64,000 nt of DNA from Betaproteobacteria bacterium Ga0077527 (lineage in GTDB: Bacteria; Pseudomonadota; Gammaproteobacteria; Burkholderiales; SG8-41): positions 1-64,000 of the forward strand of contig LNDW01000026.1 of NCBI GenBank assembly GCA_001464815.1, in the 5' to 3' direction. A program made the position numbers and the translations under genes. This document shows, piece by piece, positions 9,306 through 17,767 of the stretch (position 1 is the first letter of the stretch; each line of letters begins with the position of its first letter). The notes under the pieces were generated by a model. It was not told where the DNA came from, did not search any database, and worked only from the letters and a program-made list of their open reading frames with translations.

Positions 9306-10862
9306 ATGGCTACCGTCTTGAGTGCAAAACAAGGTCTGTTGAAAATCGCCGATGTGGCCGCCACGCGCGCCTTCATCGCGCAACTCGCCGCGGCGCAGCC
9401 CGCGCAGCGCCAGGCGCTGCTGCTGACCCAGCTGCGGTTGCTCGCCGAAACCGGAGCTCCGGGAGTCACACGGCTGCAGGTGCTTGAGCTGCTGCGGCCG
9501 GTGACCCTGGAGGCGCAGCACACGCGCAGCCGCGACTACTGGGACCAGCCGGTGCCCTTCGACAACAACACCCGCGAAATATTCAACCGCAGCATCGCGG
9601 TGTGGCGGATCCTCGCCGACGCCTACGAATCGCTGATCGCCGACATCGCCGATTCGGAGGAAGTCGCAGCCCACGCCGCGCTGATCTGTTACCGCGCGAT
9701 ACGTTGCGCCGGCTTTGCGATGACCGGATACAACCGTGCCTATCACGGCTTTCCAGGAGCGCTGTGGGAGCAGATGCACCGGCTCTATGCCTTCGCCGAA
9801 AGCGCCGGCGTCACCGACACCCCGGTCAGCGAAGGCAGTGACAGCCAAAGCACCATCAACCTGACTTACCTTCAGACCCTGCTCACCCAGCGCGCCAATC
9901 CTGAATCGCTGACGCTGCTGCAGATGAACACCCTGGGCCGTGCGCTCGCGCAGTGGCTCGGACTTTGCCGGATTTCGGCAACCCCCAAGACGTCCAGTCC
10001 CGACCTTGCGCTGGGCATCGACCTCGGCTCGGCTGAAGGCGTGCGGCGTATCCGGCACCTCAAGGGCGACAACCTGCGCTACCTCGACCTCGAGGGGCTT
10101 GGCGACAAGCTGCGCGAAACCGCGGTGGCCTTAAAAACACACAGTCCCGACAAGCTCGGCCTCGGGGCGATTCCGCGCGAAGCCTGTGAAACGCTGATGA
10201 TGGGCCTCTACGCGCACTGGCTGGCGCCGGGCACCGCCCGCAAGGATGAACGCAAACCGGTGTCGTTCAACGTCAAGGTGTCGCCCACACTGGCCTCGAT
10301 CCATTTCGCGATCAGCGGCAAGCCCTTCGCGCCGCCCGATGCCGGCCTCAATTCTCGGGCGCGGTTTGAGATGGGCGGCTTTGAACGTGTCGATGGCCCC
10401 GCCGCGGAAGACCAGTCGGCGGGGCGTGACCAGGAGGTGTGGACCGTCGCCAACCAGAGTGTTTCCGGCGTGCTTGGCATGTGCCGCAAGCCATCGCAGG
10501 CAACCCGGCTCAGCCACAATCAATTGCTCGGACTGGTCGCACCCAACGGCAACAGCTATCTCGGCTTTGTGCAGCGTCTCAATGTCGATGTCGAAGGCAT
10601 GACCTGGGTCGGGCTGCGCCTGATCCGCAGCAGGGCGCAGGCGGTGTCGGCGCGTATTGCCGACCCCCAGGTGCGTTACGACCGTGCGCTTCTGCTTGCC
10701 GGCAGCAACGGCAGCGAACCACAAACCGTGATCCTGCCTCCCGGCACTTATGGCCCGGGCCGTGTCCTCGACCTCAACGACGGCTCACAACGGCAGATCC
10801 GCCTGACCGCACTGCTCGACAGTGGTTCCAACTTCGAGCGCGCCACCTACAGCGCCGCCTGA
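9306..10862 (+). CDS. Conserved betaproteobacterial protein of unknown function
   Basis: I do not recognise a named family with certainty. The 518-residue protein has no signal peptide and no membrane span. Its N-terminal half is helical and Ala/Leu-rich. The C-terminal third contains VWTVANQSVSG, NQLLGLVAPNGNSYLGFVQRL and WVGLRLIRSRAQAVSAR, a beta-rich pattern reminiscent of betaproteobacterial proteins sometimes annotated as cyclic-di-GMP (PilZ-like) binding. No RxxxR and (D/N)xSxxG pair is clear, so I treat that as a weak resemblance. A Shine-Dalgarno (AAAGGTG) precedes the ATG. It stands alone between the flavoprotein and a pseudogene. Confidence 0.6.
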   Translation: MATVLSAKQGLLKIADVAATRAFIAQLAAAQPAQRQALLLTQLRLLAETGAPGVTRLQVLELLRPVTLEAQHTRSRDYWDQPVPFDNNTREIFNRSIAVWRILADAYESLIADIADSEEVAAHAALICYRAIRCAGFAMTGYNRAYHGFPGALWEQMHRLYAFAESAGVTDTPVSEGSDSQSTINLTYLQTLLTQRANPESLTLLQMNTLGRALAQWLGLCRISATPKTSSPDLALGIDLGSAEGVRRIRHLKGDNLRYLDLEGLGDKLRETAVALKTHSPDKLGLGAIPREACETLMMGLYAHWLAPGTARKDERKPVSFNVKVSPTLASIHFAISGKPFAPPDAGLNSRARFEMGGFERVDGPAAEDQSAGRDQEVWTVANQSVSGVLGMCRKPSQATRLSHNQLLGLVAPNGNSYLGFVQRLNVDVEGMTWVGLRLIRSRAQAVSARIADPQVRYDRALLLAGSNGSEPQTVILPPGTYGPGRVLDLNDGSQRQIRLTALLDSGSNFERATYSAA

Positions 10863-10863
10863 C

Positions 10864-11197
10864 GGCGCGGCGCTGTTCTCGCCGGACTTCACCAGCGCAA
10901 GGCGGCGTTTTCGTGACGCCGCCTCAGCGGCAGGCGCACAACTTGACACACTGCCGCCCGCGGCCCGGCGGGAGAGCCACTGGACATCGACATCGCCTGG
11001 CTAGGGCCGCGCCCGCGGCGCGCGTGCTGCATGCACTGCGCGAGGAGAACCGCTGGCACCACCACGGCGGCGGCGATGTGAATCATTCCAGCAAGCGCGC
11101 GCTGCTCGCCGCCCTGAATCCCGGCGACACGGAATGGCGTCGGGCTGCGGCAGGCCATGGCTGCGACCTCGTGTATCGCGCGATGCGCCTGCTTTGA
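10864..11197 (+). pseudogene. Collapsed DUF2817 (M14-like) peptidase remnant
   Basis: Pieces of a DUF2817 family protein lie in three frames. Frame one gives GAALFSPDFTSARRRFRDAA and AGAQLDTLPPAARR (10864-10974), the N-terminus of the family. A second frame gives GEPLDIDIAWLGPRP (about 10971-11015), the next conserved block. A third frame gives RVLHALREENRWHHHG and continues to the stop at 11197, which is the family's C-terminus. The zinc-binding catalytic core, expected to be over 200 residues, is absent. An internal deletion plus frameshifts explains this. It begins immediately after the preceding gene. The family recognition rests on pattern memory and is fairly, not fully, secure. Confidence 0.6.
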
Positions 11198-11229
11198 TCC
11201 GGCCTGCGCGGCGCGCTGCCTGCCGCACT

Positions 11230-11235
11230 TATAAT
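11230..11235 (+). promoter_or_regulatory. -10-like TATAAT upstream of the HIT gene
   Basis: A perfect TATAAT lies about 125 bases before the HIT start, just after the pseudogene. No convincing -35 box is seen at 16-18 bases upstream. Confidence 0.35.
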
Positions 11236-11360
11236 TCAGGCAATAGACGGCTGCCGGACATCAACCGGCTCCGGTTTCGTACCTGATCCGAATTTGAGGA
11301 ACTGATCATTTCCCGCTTATCCGCTGATTTTCAATTCGTCAGACCGGAGTTCGGAAGCCG

Positions 11361-11774
11361 ATGAACACCGGCTGCGAGCTGTGCCTCAGGCCCGGCGGCA
11401 CCCTGATCTGGCGCGACAACCGCTGCCGTGTGGTCGCGGTAGATGAACCCGGCCACCCCGGCTTCTGCCGGGTGATCTGGAACAATCACATCGCCGAGAT
11501 GAGTGATCTTGCAGCAGACGATCGCGCGCACTGCATGGCGGTGGTCAATGCCGTCGAGCTGGCGCTGCGCGAAACCCTGCAGCCGGCCAAAATCAACCTG
11601 GCCAGCCTCGGCAACATGGTTGCGCACCTGCACTGGCATGTGATTCCGCGCTTTCACGACGATCCGCAATTCCCGCAGCCGGTCTGGGGCCAGCGCCAGC
11701 GTGAAGGCCCGGCGATCCGACCCGGCACGGGGCATCTTGTAGCGGCCGTGCTGCGCGAATTGCAGCGGCTCTGA
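11361..11774 (+). CDS. HIT family nucleotide-binding protein
   Basis: This 137-residue protein of the histidine triad superfamily carries the active-site motif HLHWHVI (near residues 91-97), the HxHxHxx triad that hydrolyses or transfers nucleoside phosphates. The N-terminal CELC pair resembles the zinc-ligand cysteines of some HIT proteins. NMVAHLHWHVIPRFHDD matches the diadenosine polyphosphate hydrolase-like bacterial branch. GGAG upstream of ATG supports the start. It is followed five bases later by the TPR protein and is probably co-transcribed with it. Confidence 0.88.
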   Translation: MNTGCELCLRPGGTLIWRDNRCRVVAVDEPGHPGFCRVIWNNHIAEMSDLAADDRAHCMAVVNAVELALRETLQPAKINLASLGNMVAHLHWHVIPRFHDDPQFPQPVWGQRQREGPAIRPGTGHLVAAVLRELQRL

Positions 11775-11779
11775 AACCG

Positions 11780-13423
11780 GTGAGTGATCTCGAACGCGCC
11801 CAGCAGCTGTTTTTCTCCGCGCTGGACGCGCACAAGGACGGCCGTCCGGCTGACGCCGAACGGCTCTACCGCGAGGCGCTGGATCTTGCTCCGGGACGGC
11901 CGAGCCTCCTCAACAACCTGGCCGCCGTGCTTCGCGAACAGCAGCGGTTTGACGAAGCCCTGGCCGTGTCGGACCAACTGCTTGCAGTGGCCGCCGATGA
12001 AGCCCGCAGCTGGACCACCCGTGCCGCCATCCATGCCGCACGCGGCGAACATCCGGCCGCTGTTGATGACCTCGAACAGGCGCTGCGCATCGACCCGCAT
12101 GACACATCACTGCGCTTGCTGCTGGGCATCCGCCTGATTGAATCCGGCGACCACGACCGGGCGGTCGACGAGATGCGCGCGGTTGTGGCCGCGATGCCCG
12201 GCGATGTCCATGCGCTCAGCCAGTTGGCCCATGCGCTGGTGCATGCCTTCCAGCCCGAAGAAGCCATCCGCTGCAGCGATCAGGCGCTGGCCATCGACAA
12301 CGGCCACGCCGATGCCTGGCTCAACCGCGCCAACGCGAAACTGCTGCTCGCGCGTTACAACGAAGCGCTGCCGGACTACACGCAGGCGCAGCGGCTGGCG
12401 CCGCACAGCCCCCTGGCGTTCTGGAACGAGGCACTATGCCGCCTGCTGCTGGGCGATTTTGAGCGTGGCTGGGCGTTGTATGGCTGGGGCTGGGCCACCG
12501 GCGCGCGCGGCGCGCAAAGGCCGCGGTTCGCGGCGCCGACCTGGGATGGCCGCAACCTCGATGGCGACCTGCTGGTCTGGGGTGAGCAGGGCATCGGTGA
12601 CCAGATACTCTTCTGCAGCATGCTTGAGGAACTGCAGCCCCGGGTGCGGCAACTGATGGTCGCCACCGCGCCGCGCCTGCTACCGTTGCTGCGGCGTTCA
12701 ATGCCCGGCGTGCAACTGATCCCGGGCGAAGCCGTCGATGCGCAGCTGCCGGTGGCGGCACAGGCAGCGATGGGTGATCTCGGAGGATTCCTGCGCAAGC
12801 GTGTTGAAGATTTTCCGGCACGGCGCCCGCCGTACCTGCGTGCCGACGCCGCGCGTGCCGCGACGCTGCGGGCACGATTGCTGGATCGCGAAACACAGCC
12901 GGGTAAAAAATGGCTGGTCGGCCTGTCCTGGCGCAGCCGCAACGATCAATACGGCGCGCTGAAAAGCCTTGACCCCGGACAACTCGCGCCGCTGCTGGCT
13001 TTGCCGGGTGTCCTGGGCGTCGATCTGCAGTACGGCGACACCGCCGCTGAACGCAGGGCGCTGCGTGACGAACGGGGCATCGAAATCGCGCACTGCGATG
13101 ACATCGACAACTATCACGACCTCGACGGCCTCGCCGCGCTGATCGAAGCCTGTGATGTGGTGGTGACGGTCAGCAACACCACTGCGCATCTCGCCGGCGC
13201 ATTGGGCAAACCAACGCTGGTGCTGCTGCCCCATGCGCTGGGCCGCATCTGGTACTGGCAGGAAAAAAACGGGCTGCAGCAGGACGGACGGCAGGGTGAA
13301 CACAGCCTGTGGTATCCGGAGTGCCGTCTGCTGCGCCAGCGCCAGGCCGGAGACTGGTCAGCCGTGGTGGCTCAGGCTGTCGCGGAGGCTGAAAAAATAA
13401 TCAATAAAATCAAATATTTATGA
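11780..13423 (+). CDS. TPR protein with C-terminal glycosyltransferase-like domain
   Basis: This 547-residue protein starts with GTG five bases after the HIT stop. Residues 1 to about 230 form six or so tetratricopeptide repeats (for example AERLYREALDLAPGRPSLLN). After about 250 comes a GT-B-like region: LLVWGEQGIGDQILFCSML, KWLVGLSWRSRND, and CDVVVTVSNTTAHLAGALGKP, as in TPR/glycosyltransferase family 9 or 41-like proteins. Such proteins glycosylate proteins or surface glycans, but the target here is unknown. The last residues, EKIINKIKYL, are encoded by a copy of the dispersed AT-rich repeat, so the native C-terminus may have been altered. It converges on phoR five bases away. Confidence 0.8.
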   Translation: MSDLERAQQLFFSALDAHKDGRPADAERLYREALDLAPGRPSLLNNLAAVLREQQRFDEALAVSDQLLAVAADEARSWTTRAAIHAARGEHPAAVDDLEQALRIDPHDTSLRLLLGIRLIESGDHDRAVDEMRAVVAAMPGDVHALSQLAHALVHAFQPEEAIRCSDQALAIDNGHADAWLNRANAKLLLARYNEALPDYTQAQRLAPHSPLAFWNEALCRLLLGDFERGWALYGWGWATGARGAQRPRFAAPTWDGRNLDGDLLVWGEQGIGDQILFCSMLEELQPRVRQLMVATAPRLLPLLRRSMPGVQLIPGEAVDAQLPVAAQAAMGDLGGFLRKRVEDFPARRPPYLRADAARAATLRARLLDRETQPGKKWLVGLSWRSRNDQYGALKSLDPGQLAPLLALPGVLGVDLQYGDTAAERRALRDERGIEIAHCDDIDNYHDLDGLAALIEACDVVVTVSNTTAHLAGALGKPTLVLLPHALGRIWYWQEKNGLQQDGRQGEHSLWYPECRLLRQRQAGDWSAVVAQAVAEAEKIINKIKYL

Positions 13424-13430
13424 TTTTATC
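13396..13430 (+). repeat. Dispersed AT-rich repeat, copy C
   Basis: AATCAATAAAATCAAATATT matches the consensus. It forms the last codons and the stop of the TPR-glycosyltransferase gene and reaches the phoR stop codon. Confidence 0.6.
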
Positions 13431-14757
13431 AGGCGGTCTTCTGGGTGGCCGGCGTGGTCACGGTGCCCGCTGCAATCCGCGACTCGGGAAACACCACGCT
13501 GAACGTGCTGCCCTGACCGGGCTCGCTGCTGATCTCGAGCCTGGCCGCATGGCGGTTGACGACATGTTTGACGATGGCAAGCCCGAGCCCGGTGCCGCCG
13601 GTTTCACGCGAACGCCCGCGATCGACGCGATAAAAACGTTCAGTCAGTCGCGGCAGGTGCTGCGCTTCGATGCCGATGCCGGAATCCTTCACCGAAAACA
13701 CCGCGCCGCCGTCGGCGGCCGGTCTCCAGACCAGGCGCACCTCACCTTTTTCAGGGGTGTACCGGATAGCGTTGCTGACCAGATTGCCGAAGGCGCTGCG
13801 CAATTCGTCCTCAGCGCCATTGATCCGTGCCGTGCTCTCCAGCAGCAACGTCACCTTGTGCCGGCCCGCGGACAGGGCCAGCGCATCGTGGTACAGCGCG
13901 CGCGCGACATCCGGCACGTTGACCGGTTCCTCACGCGCCGGATTCGCCTCCGATTCCAGCCGCGACAGGGTCAGCAGATCCTCGACCAGCATCTGCATGC
14001 GCCTGGCCTGATCACTCATCAAAGGCAATGAGCGGCGCAGCAGCGCCGGATCCGGAGACTCGATGTCGGACAGCGTTTCAAGGAAACCGCCGATCACGGT
14101 CAGCGGCGTACGCAGTTCGTGCGACACGTTGGCGACAAAGTCGCGGCGCATGGTTTCCACGCGCTCGCGGTCGGTGACATCGCGGCTGATGATCAGTTTC
14201 CGGTTCTCCTCATACGGCACGATCAGCACCGACAGCACCAGCTCGCCATGCGGGCTGCGCAGCGTCAGCGGCTCGGCATATCCGCCGAGCAGTGCCTCGG
14301 CGAACTGCGGCTGGCGCACCAGATAGGTGATCTGCTGTCCGGCGTCGCGCTTGGCATCGAGCCCGAAATGGCGCTGTGCCCGCGCGTTGCACCATTCGAT
14401 GCAGTTCTCGCGGTCGAGTATCACCAGGCCGTCGGGCATCGCCATGCCGGCGCGGCGGAATTCATGCAGCGTCGCGGTAAGACGTGAGGCGCTGCGCCGC
14501 TGCCGGCGCAGCAGGTGATAAAAATCGGCGAACACATCCTCCCAGATGCCGCTGCCCTGAGGCAGGACTTCGGGACGCGGATCGGCGATCCAGTCCGACA
14601 GCCGCGACAGATGGCGCACATGCTGGATCAGCATCCACAGCAGGACCACGCAGACCGCGATCAGCGCGGTCTGCGCACCGGCGAGCAGAGCGGCAACACC
14701 ACCGAACACGGCGAGCAGGATGAGCCGCAGCAGCAGCGAGCGCCAGACCGCATTCAT
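13429..14757 (-). CDS. phoR: Phosphate regulon sensor histidine kinase PhoR
   Basis: This 442-residue membrane histidine kinase phosphorylates PhoB when phosphate is scarce. Two N-terminal membrane segments (about 8-45, LLLRLILLAVFGGVAALL then ALIAVCVVLLWMLI) are followed by a PAS domain (GLVILDRENCIEWCNARAQ). The HisKA domain has FVANVSHELRTPLT (His about 213), then come the N box FGNLVSNAIRYTPEKG and the G boxes DSGIGIE and GGTGLGLAI. ATG at 14757 gives the standard PhoR length; upstream codons in the same frame are a shadow of phoB. It follows phoB by 26 bases in the usual phoBR order. Confidence 0.93.
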   Translation of the reverse strand: MNAVWRSLLLRLILLAVFGGVAALLAGAQTALIAVCVVLLWMLIQHVRHLSRLSDWIADPRPEVLPQGSGIWEDVFADFYHLLRRQRRSASRLTATLHEFRRAGMAMPDGLVILDRENCIEWCNARAQRHFGLDAKRDAGQQITYLVRQPQFAEALLGGYAEPLTLRSPHGELVLSVLIVPYEENRKLIISRDVTDRERVETMRRDFVANVSHELRTPLTVIGGFLETLSDIESPDPALLRRSLPLMSDQARRMQMLVEDLLTLSRLESEANPAREEPVNVPDVARALYHDALALSAGRHKVTLLLESTARINGAEDELRSAFGNLVSNAIRYTPEKGEVRLVWRPAADGGAVFSVKDSGIGIEAQHLPRLTERFYRVDRGRSRETGGTGLGLAIVKHVVNRHAARLEISSEPGQGSTFSVVFPESRIAAGTVTTPATQKTA

Positions 14758-14783
14758 CGCAGCGCCTGCCCGGGACGCATCGT

Positions 14784-15476
14784 TCAGCCTGCAGCCGCCG
14801 AAAAGCGGTAGCCGGAACTGCGCACCGTCTGCACCAGGTTGTCGTGGCCGGTCGGCTCCAGCGCCTTGCGCAGGCGGCGGATATGCACGTCCACCGTGCG
14901 CTCCTCGACAAAGACATGATCGCCCCACACCTGGTCGAGCAGTTGCACGCGGGTGTAGACCCGCTCGGGGTGGGTCATGAAAAAGTGCAGCAGGCGGAAT
15001 TCGGTGGGGCCCAGCGCGAGTGGCGCGCCGTTGCCGGTGACCCGGTGGCTCGCCGGATCAAGCTGCAGGCCGCCGACTTCGACCAGATCATCGGTGACCT
15101 GCGGTGAACGCCGGCGCAATACCGCCTTCACCCGTGCATTCAGTTCGCGCGGTGAAAACGGCTTGGTGATGTAGTCGTCGGCGCCGGTTTCGAGGCCGGC
15201 GAGCTTGTCCTGCTCCTCGGCGCGCGCGGTGAGCATGATCAGCGGCACACCGTGGGTGCGCTTGTCACCGCGCAACCGGCGCGCGAACTCGACGCCGTTG
15301 ATCCCCGGCAGCATCCAGTCGAGCACGATCAGGTCGGGCAATTCATCGCGCACCATCTGCAGCGCCTGCTCGGCGGACTCGGCGCGTAATGCGCGATGTC
15401 CCGCGAGTTCGAGGTTGCAGGCCACCAGTTCCTGAATCGCCGGTTCGTCCTCGACCACCAGTATCGTTGCTGCCAT
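14784..15476 (-). CDS. phoB: Phosphate response regulator PhoB
   Basis: This 230-residue OmpR-type response regulator activates phosphate starvation genes. The receiver domain has the acidic pair in VVEDEPA, the phosphoacceptor Asp53 ([10 protein letters not shown]) and Lys near 105 (TKPFSPRE). The winged-helix domain ends with [15 protein letters not shown] and [10 protein letters not shown], a close PhoB match. ATG at 15476 is preferred over an in-frame GTG 12 bases upstream, because GGAG sits eight bases before it. A Pho box precedes the gene. The next gene downstream is phoR. Confidence 0.95.
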   Translation of the reverse strand: MAATILVVEDEPAIQELVACNLELAGHRALRAESAEQALQMVRDELPDLIVLDWMLPGINGVEFARRLRGDKRTHGVPLIMLTARAEEQDKLAGLETGADDYITKPFSPRELNARVKAVLRRRSPQVTDDLVEVGGLQLDPASHRVTGNGAPLALGPTEFRLLHFFMTHPERVYTRVQLLDQVWGDHVFVEERTVDVHIRRLRKALEPTGHDNLVQTVRSSGYRFSAAAG

Positions 15477-15525
15477 TGCTTGCTCCACGGGCTTTGTTTC
15501 GACCCTGCAATATTATGAACCGGAT

Positions 15526-15543
15526 GTGACAGGGGCATGACAG
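15526..15543 (-). promoter_or_regulatory. Pho box upstream of phoB
   Basis: The minus strand reads CTGTCATGCCCCTGTCAC, two CTGTCAY direct repeats separated by four bases, the PhoB-binding consensus. It lies about eight bases upstream of CATAAT, a plausible -10, as in class II PhoB promoters that lack a -35. The end nearest phoB is about 50 bases from its start codon. Confidence 0.85.
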
Positions 15544-15587
15544 CGACGCAAGCCATCGACGGTAAACCCTTGGTTAAAAAACAGTTT

Positions 15588-15615
15588 TTGGCAGCCTGCC
15601 GGGCTCGGTTATGAT
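15588..15615 (+). promoter_or_regulatory. Sigma-70 promoter of the DUF971-ubiE cluster
   Basis: TTGGCA (15588-15593) and TATGAT (15610-15615) are separated by 16 bases. Transcription would start about 30 bases before the DUF971 ATG. It diverges from the phoB promoter. Confidence 0.6.
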
Positions 15616-15653
15616 TCGCGCTCCATATTCGACCAATCGCAGTTTCCAAGTTC

Positions 15654-16028
15654 ATGGCCGGCCTCGACAAAAACATCCCGCTCCCCACCGAAATCACCCT
15701 GCACCAGGCGTCCAAGGTGCTGGAGGTGTCCTTCGCTGACGGCAAGACTTTCAAGCTGCCCTGCGAATTCCTGCGCGTCCATTCCCCGTCGGCCGAAGTG
15801 CGTGGCCACGGCCCCGGCCAGGAAACCCTGCAGACCGGCAAGAAGGAAGTCGCTATCCTGTCCATCGAGCCGGTCGGCCAGTACGCGGTGCAGTTCAAGT
15901 TCTCCGACGGCCACGACACCGGCATCTATTCCTGGGACCTGCTCTACGACTACGGCAAAAAACAGGACACGATGTGGCGCGACTATCTGGAACGCCTCGA
16001 AAAGGCCGGTGCCAGCCGCGACGCCTGA
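15654..16028 (+). CDS. DUF971 domain protein
   Basis: This 124-residue protein belongs to the DUF971 family, which resembles the N-terminal domain of gamma-butyrobetaine hydroxylase. FADGKTFKLPCEFLRVHSPSAEV, split around residues 27-50, is its signature, followed by VGQYAVQFKFSDGHDTGIYSW. DUF971 proteins have been linked to iron-sulfur cluster handling through ApbC/Mrp fusions. In Betaproteobacteria the gene sits next to ubiE, as here (42 bases upstream). The exact role is unknown. The start is the only ATG before the conserved block. Confidence 0.85.
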   Translation: MAGLDKNIPLPTEITLHQASKVLEVSFADGKTFKLPCEFLRVHSPSAEVRGHGPGQETLQTGKKEVAILSIEPVGQYAVQFKFSDGHDTGIYSWDLLYDYGKKQDTMWRDYLERLEKAGASRDA

Positions 16029-16070
16029 ACTCATCACGGCCACCCGCATCACGTCCACTTCATTACCGCC

Positions 16071-16805
16071 ATGAGCAAAACCACCGATTTCGGTTTCAGC
16101 AAGGTCGCCGAGGACGAAAAGGCGCGCAAGGTCGCCGGGGTCTTCGACTCGGTCGCCACGCGCTACGACCTGATGAACGACCTGATGTCGGCGGGCCTGC
16201 ACCGGCTGTGGAAACGTTTCGCCGTCGGGCAGAGCCTGGTACGTCCCGGCGATCGCGTGCTCGATGTCGCCGGCGGCACCGGCGACCTGACACGGCTGTT
16301 TGCCGAACGCACCGGCTCCCGCGGTGAAGTCATCATCACCGACATCAACGGCCCGATGCTGCGCCGCGGCCGCGACCGCCTGATCGACGGCGGCCGGGTG
16401 CTGCCCGCGGTGCAATGTGACGCCGAAAAACTGCCCTTCCCCGACGAACACTTCGACTGTGTCTGTGTCGCCTTCGGCCTGCGCAACATGACCCACAAGG
16501 ATCGCGCACTGGCGGAGATGCGCCGCGTGCTGCGCGGTGGCGGCCGCCTGCTGGTGCTGGAGTTCTCGCGGATCTGGCAACCGCTGGCGCCGCTGTATGA
16601 TGCCTACTCCTTCCAGGTGCTGCCGCGGCTCGGCCAATTGATCACCAATGACGCCGACAGCTACCGCTACCTCGCCGAATCGATCCGCATGCATCCGGAC
16701 CAGCAGACGCTGAAAACGATGATGGAGACGGCCGGCCTGGAGCGCGTTGAATACTTTAACCTTGCCGCCGGTGTGGTTGCCCTGCATCGCGGTTACCGTT
16801 TTTGA
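16071..16805 (+). CDS. ubiE: Ubiquinone/menaquinone C-methyltransferase UbiE
   Basis: This 244-residue methyltransferase performs the C2-methylation of the ubiquinone precursor with SAM as donor. The UbiE signatures are present: [18 protein letters not shown] near 35-52, the SAM motif [15 protein letters not shown] near 64-78, and [16 protein letters not shown] near 136-151. The C-terminal ends [11 protein letters not shown], as in other UbiE proteins. The length is typical. It lies within a ubiquinone block with ubiJ and ubiB. Confidence 0.95.
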   Translation: MSKTTDFGFSKVAEDEKARKVAGVFDSVATRYDLMNDLMSAGLHRLWKRFAVGQSLVRPGDRVLDVAGGTGDLTRLFAERTGSRGEVIITDINGPMLRRGRDRLIDGGRVLPAVQCDAEKLPFPDEHFDCVCVAFGLRNMTHKDRALAEMRRVLRGGGRLLVLEFSRIWQPLAPLYDAYSFQVLPRLGQLITNDADSYRYLAESIRMHPDQQTLKTMMETAGLERVEYFNLAAGVVALHRGYRF

Positions 16806-16852
16806 ACGGCTTTTGCAGTTATCCACAACCCGGCCGGACCGGAACTCAAGCC

Positions 16853-16858
16853 TATAAT
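16853..16858 (+). promoter_or_regulatory. -10-like TATAAT upstream of the Tim44-like gene
   Basis: A perfect TATAAT lies 40 bases before the start codon and just downstream of a chance-like DnaA box (16819-16827). No good -35 is seen. It suggests the Tim44-ubiJ-ubiB part can be transcribed separately from ubiE. Confidence 0.45.
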
Positions 16859-16898
16859 CCGCTGTCCATGCAACATCCATAAAAAAGAGGAGACCCGC

Positions 16899-17765
16899 AT
16901 GAAAACCCTGATTTCCGCGTTGGCCCTGTTCTTCGGCCTGGCGATGACCGGCCTGGAAGCCGAAGCCGCGAAACGCCTTGGCGGCGGCAAGAACATGGGC
17001 AGCCAGCGCAGTATCACCCAGCAACCCAAGCCGCCCGCGCAACAGCAGCAGGCCCAGCAGCAACAGCAACAGGCCGGCGCCCCCGCGCAGCAGCCGGCCG
17101 CCGCAGCCGCGCCCGCCAACAAATGGCTGGGCCCGCTGGCCGGCCTTGCCCTGGGTGCCGGCCTGATGGCCCTGTTCATGAACAACGGCATTGCCGGTGC
17201 GCTGGCCGGATTGCTGCTTGCCGCCGCCATCGCCGCAGTGCTGGTGTTTGCCTTCCGCGCGCTGCGCGGCCGCAGCGCACAGCAGGCGCCATTGCAGTAT
17301 GCCGGCCACCAGGGCCAGGCCCCGCAGCCGGAAACCCGCCCCGTTTTCGGAGGTGGTGCCGCGGTGAATTCGGTGGCCGCCTCCGCTGGCCGCTGGCCGG
17401 CGGATTTCAACGCCCAGGAATTCCTGCGCCATGCCCGCCTGAATTTTGTCCGCCTGCAGGAAGCCAATGACAATCGCGACCACAGTGCACTGGGCGATTT
17501 CCTCAGCGCAGACCTGCTCGCCGAAGTGCAGGCGCAATGGCAAGACGAAGGTCCGGCCCAGGGCAGGACCGATGTGGTGACGCTGGAATCCGAAGTCCTG
17601 GAAGTGGTCAGCGAAGGCCTGCTTTACGTGGTCAGCGTGCGCTTCTCCGGCCTGATCCGCGAGGATGGCGCCGCCGAAGCCCAGCCCTTTGCTGAAATCT
17701 GGCATCTCGAGAAAGCGATGCGCGGCAACACCGGCTGGCTGGTCACGGGTATCCAGCAAGCCTGA
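16899..17765 (+). CDS. Exported Tim44-like domain protein
   Basis: This 288-residue protein has a signal peptide (MKTLISALALFFGLAMTGLEAEA). A Gln/Pro-rich low-complexity linker (about 45-70, runs of Q) and two hydrophobic segments (about 75-120) follow. A C-terminal Tim44 domain (about 165-285) contains FNAQEFLRHARLNFVRLQEA and DFLSADLLAEVQAQW. Tim44-like proteins bind membranes, and in bacteria their job is poorly known. AGGAG lies ten bases before the ATG. ubiJ follows two bases after the stop, so the two are co-translated. That neighbour hints at a role near membrane quinone synthesis, which is inference. Confidence 0.85.
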   Translation: MKTLISALALFFGLAMTGLEAEAAKRLGGGKNMGSQRSITQQPKPPAQQQQAQQQQQQAGAPAQQPAAAAAPANKWLGPLAGLALGAGLMALFMNNGIAGALAGLLLAAAIAAVLVFAFRALRGRSAQQAPLQYAGHQGQAPQPETRPVFGGGAAVNSVAASAGRWPADFNAQEFLRHARLNFVRLQEANDNRDHSALGDFLSADLLAEVQAQWQDEGPAQGRTDVVTLESEVLEVVSEGLLYVVSVRFSGLIREDGAAEAQPFAEIWHLEKAMRGNTGWLVTGIQQA

Positions 17766-17767
17766 AC

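Noticed and set aside
16819..16827. Perfect DnaA box TTATCCACA
   Set aside because: A single box with no cluster, AT-rich unwinding element or dnaA/dnaN nearby; likely chance.
15609..17759. 716-codon minus-strand open frame opposite DUF971, ubiE and the Tim44-like gene
   Set aside because: It crosses three well-supported genes and contains no recognisable domain.
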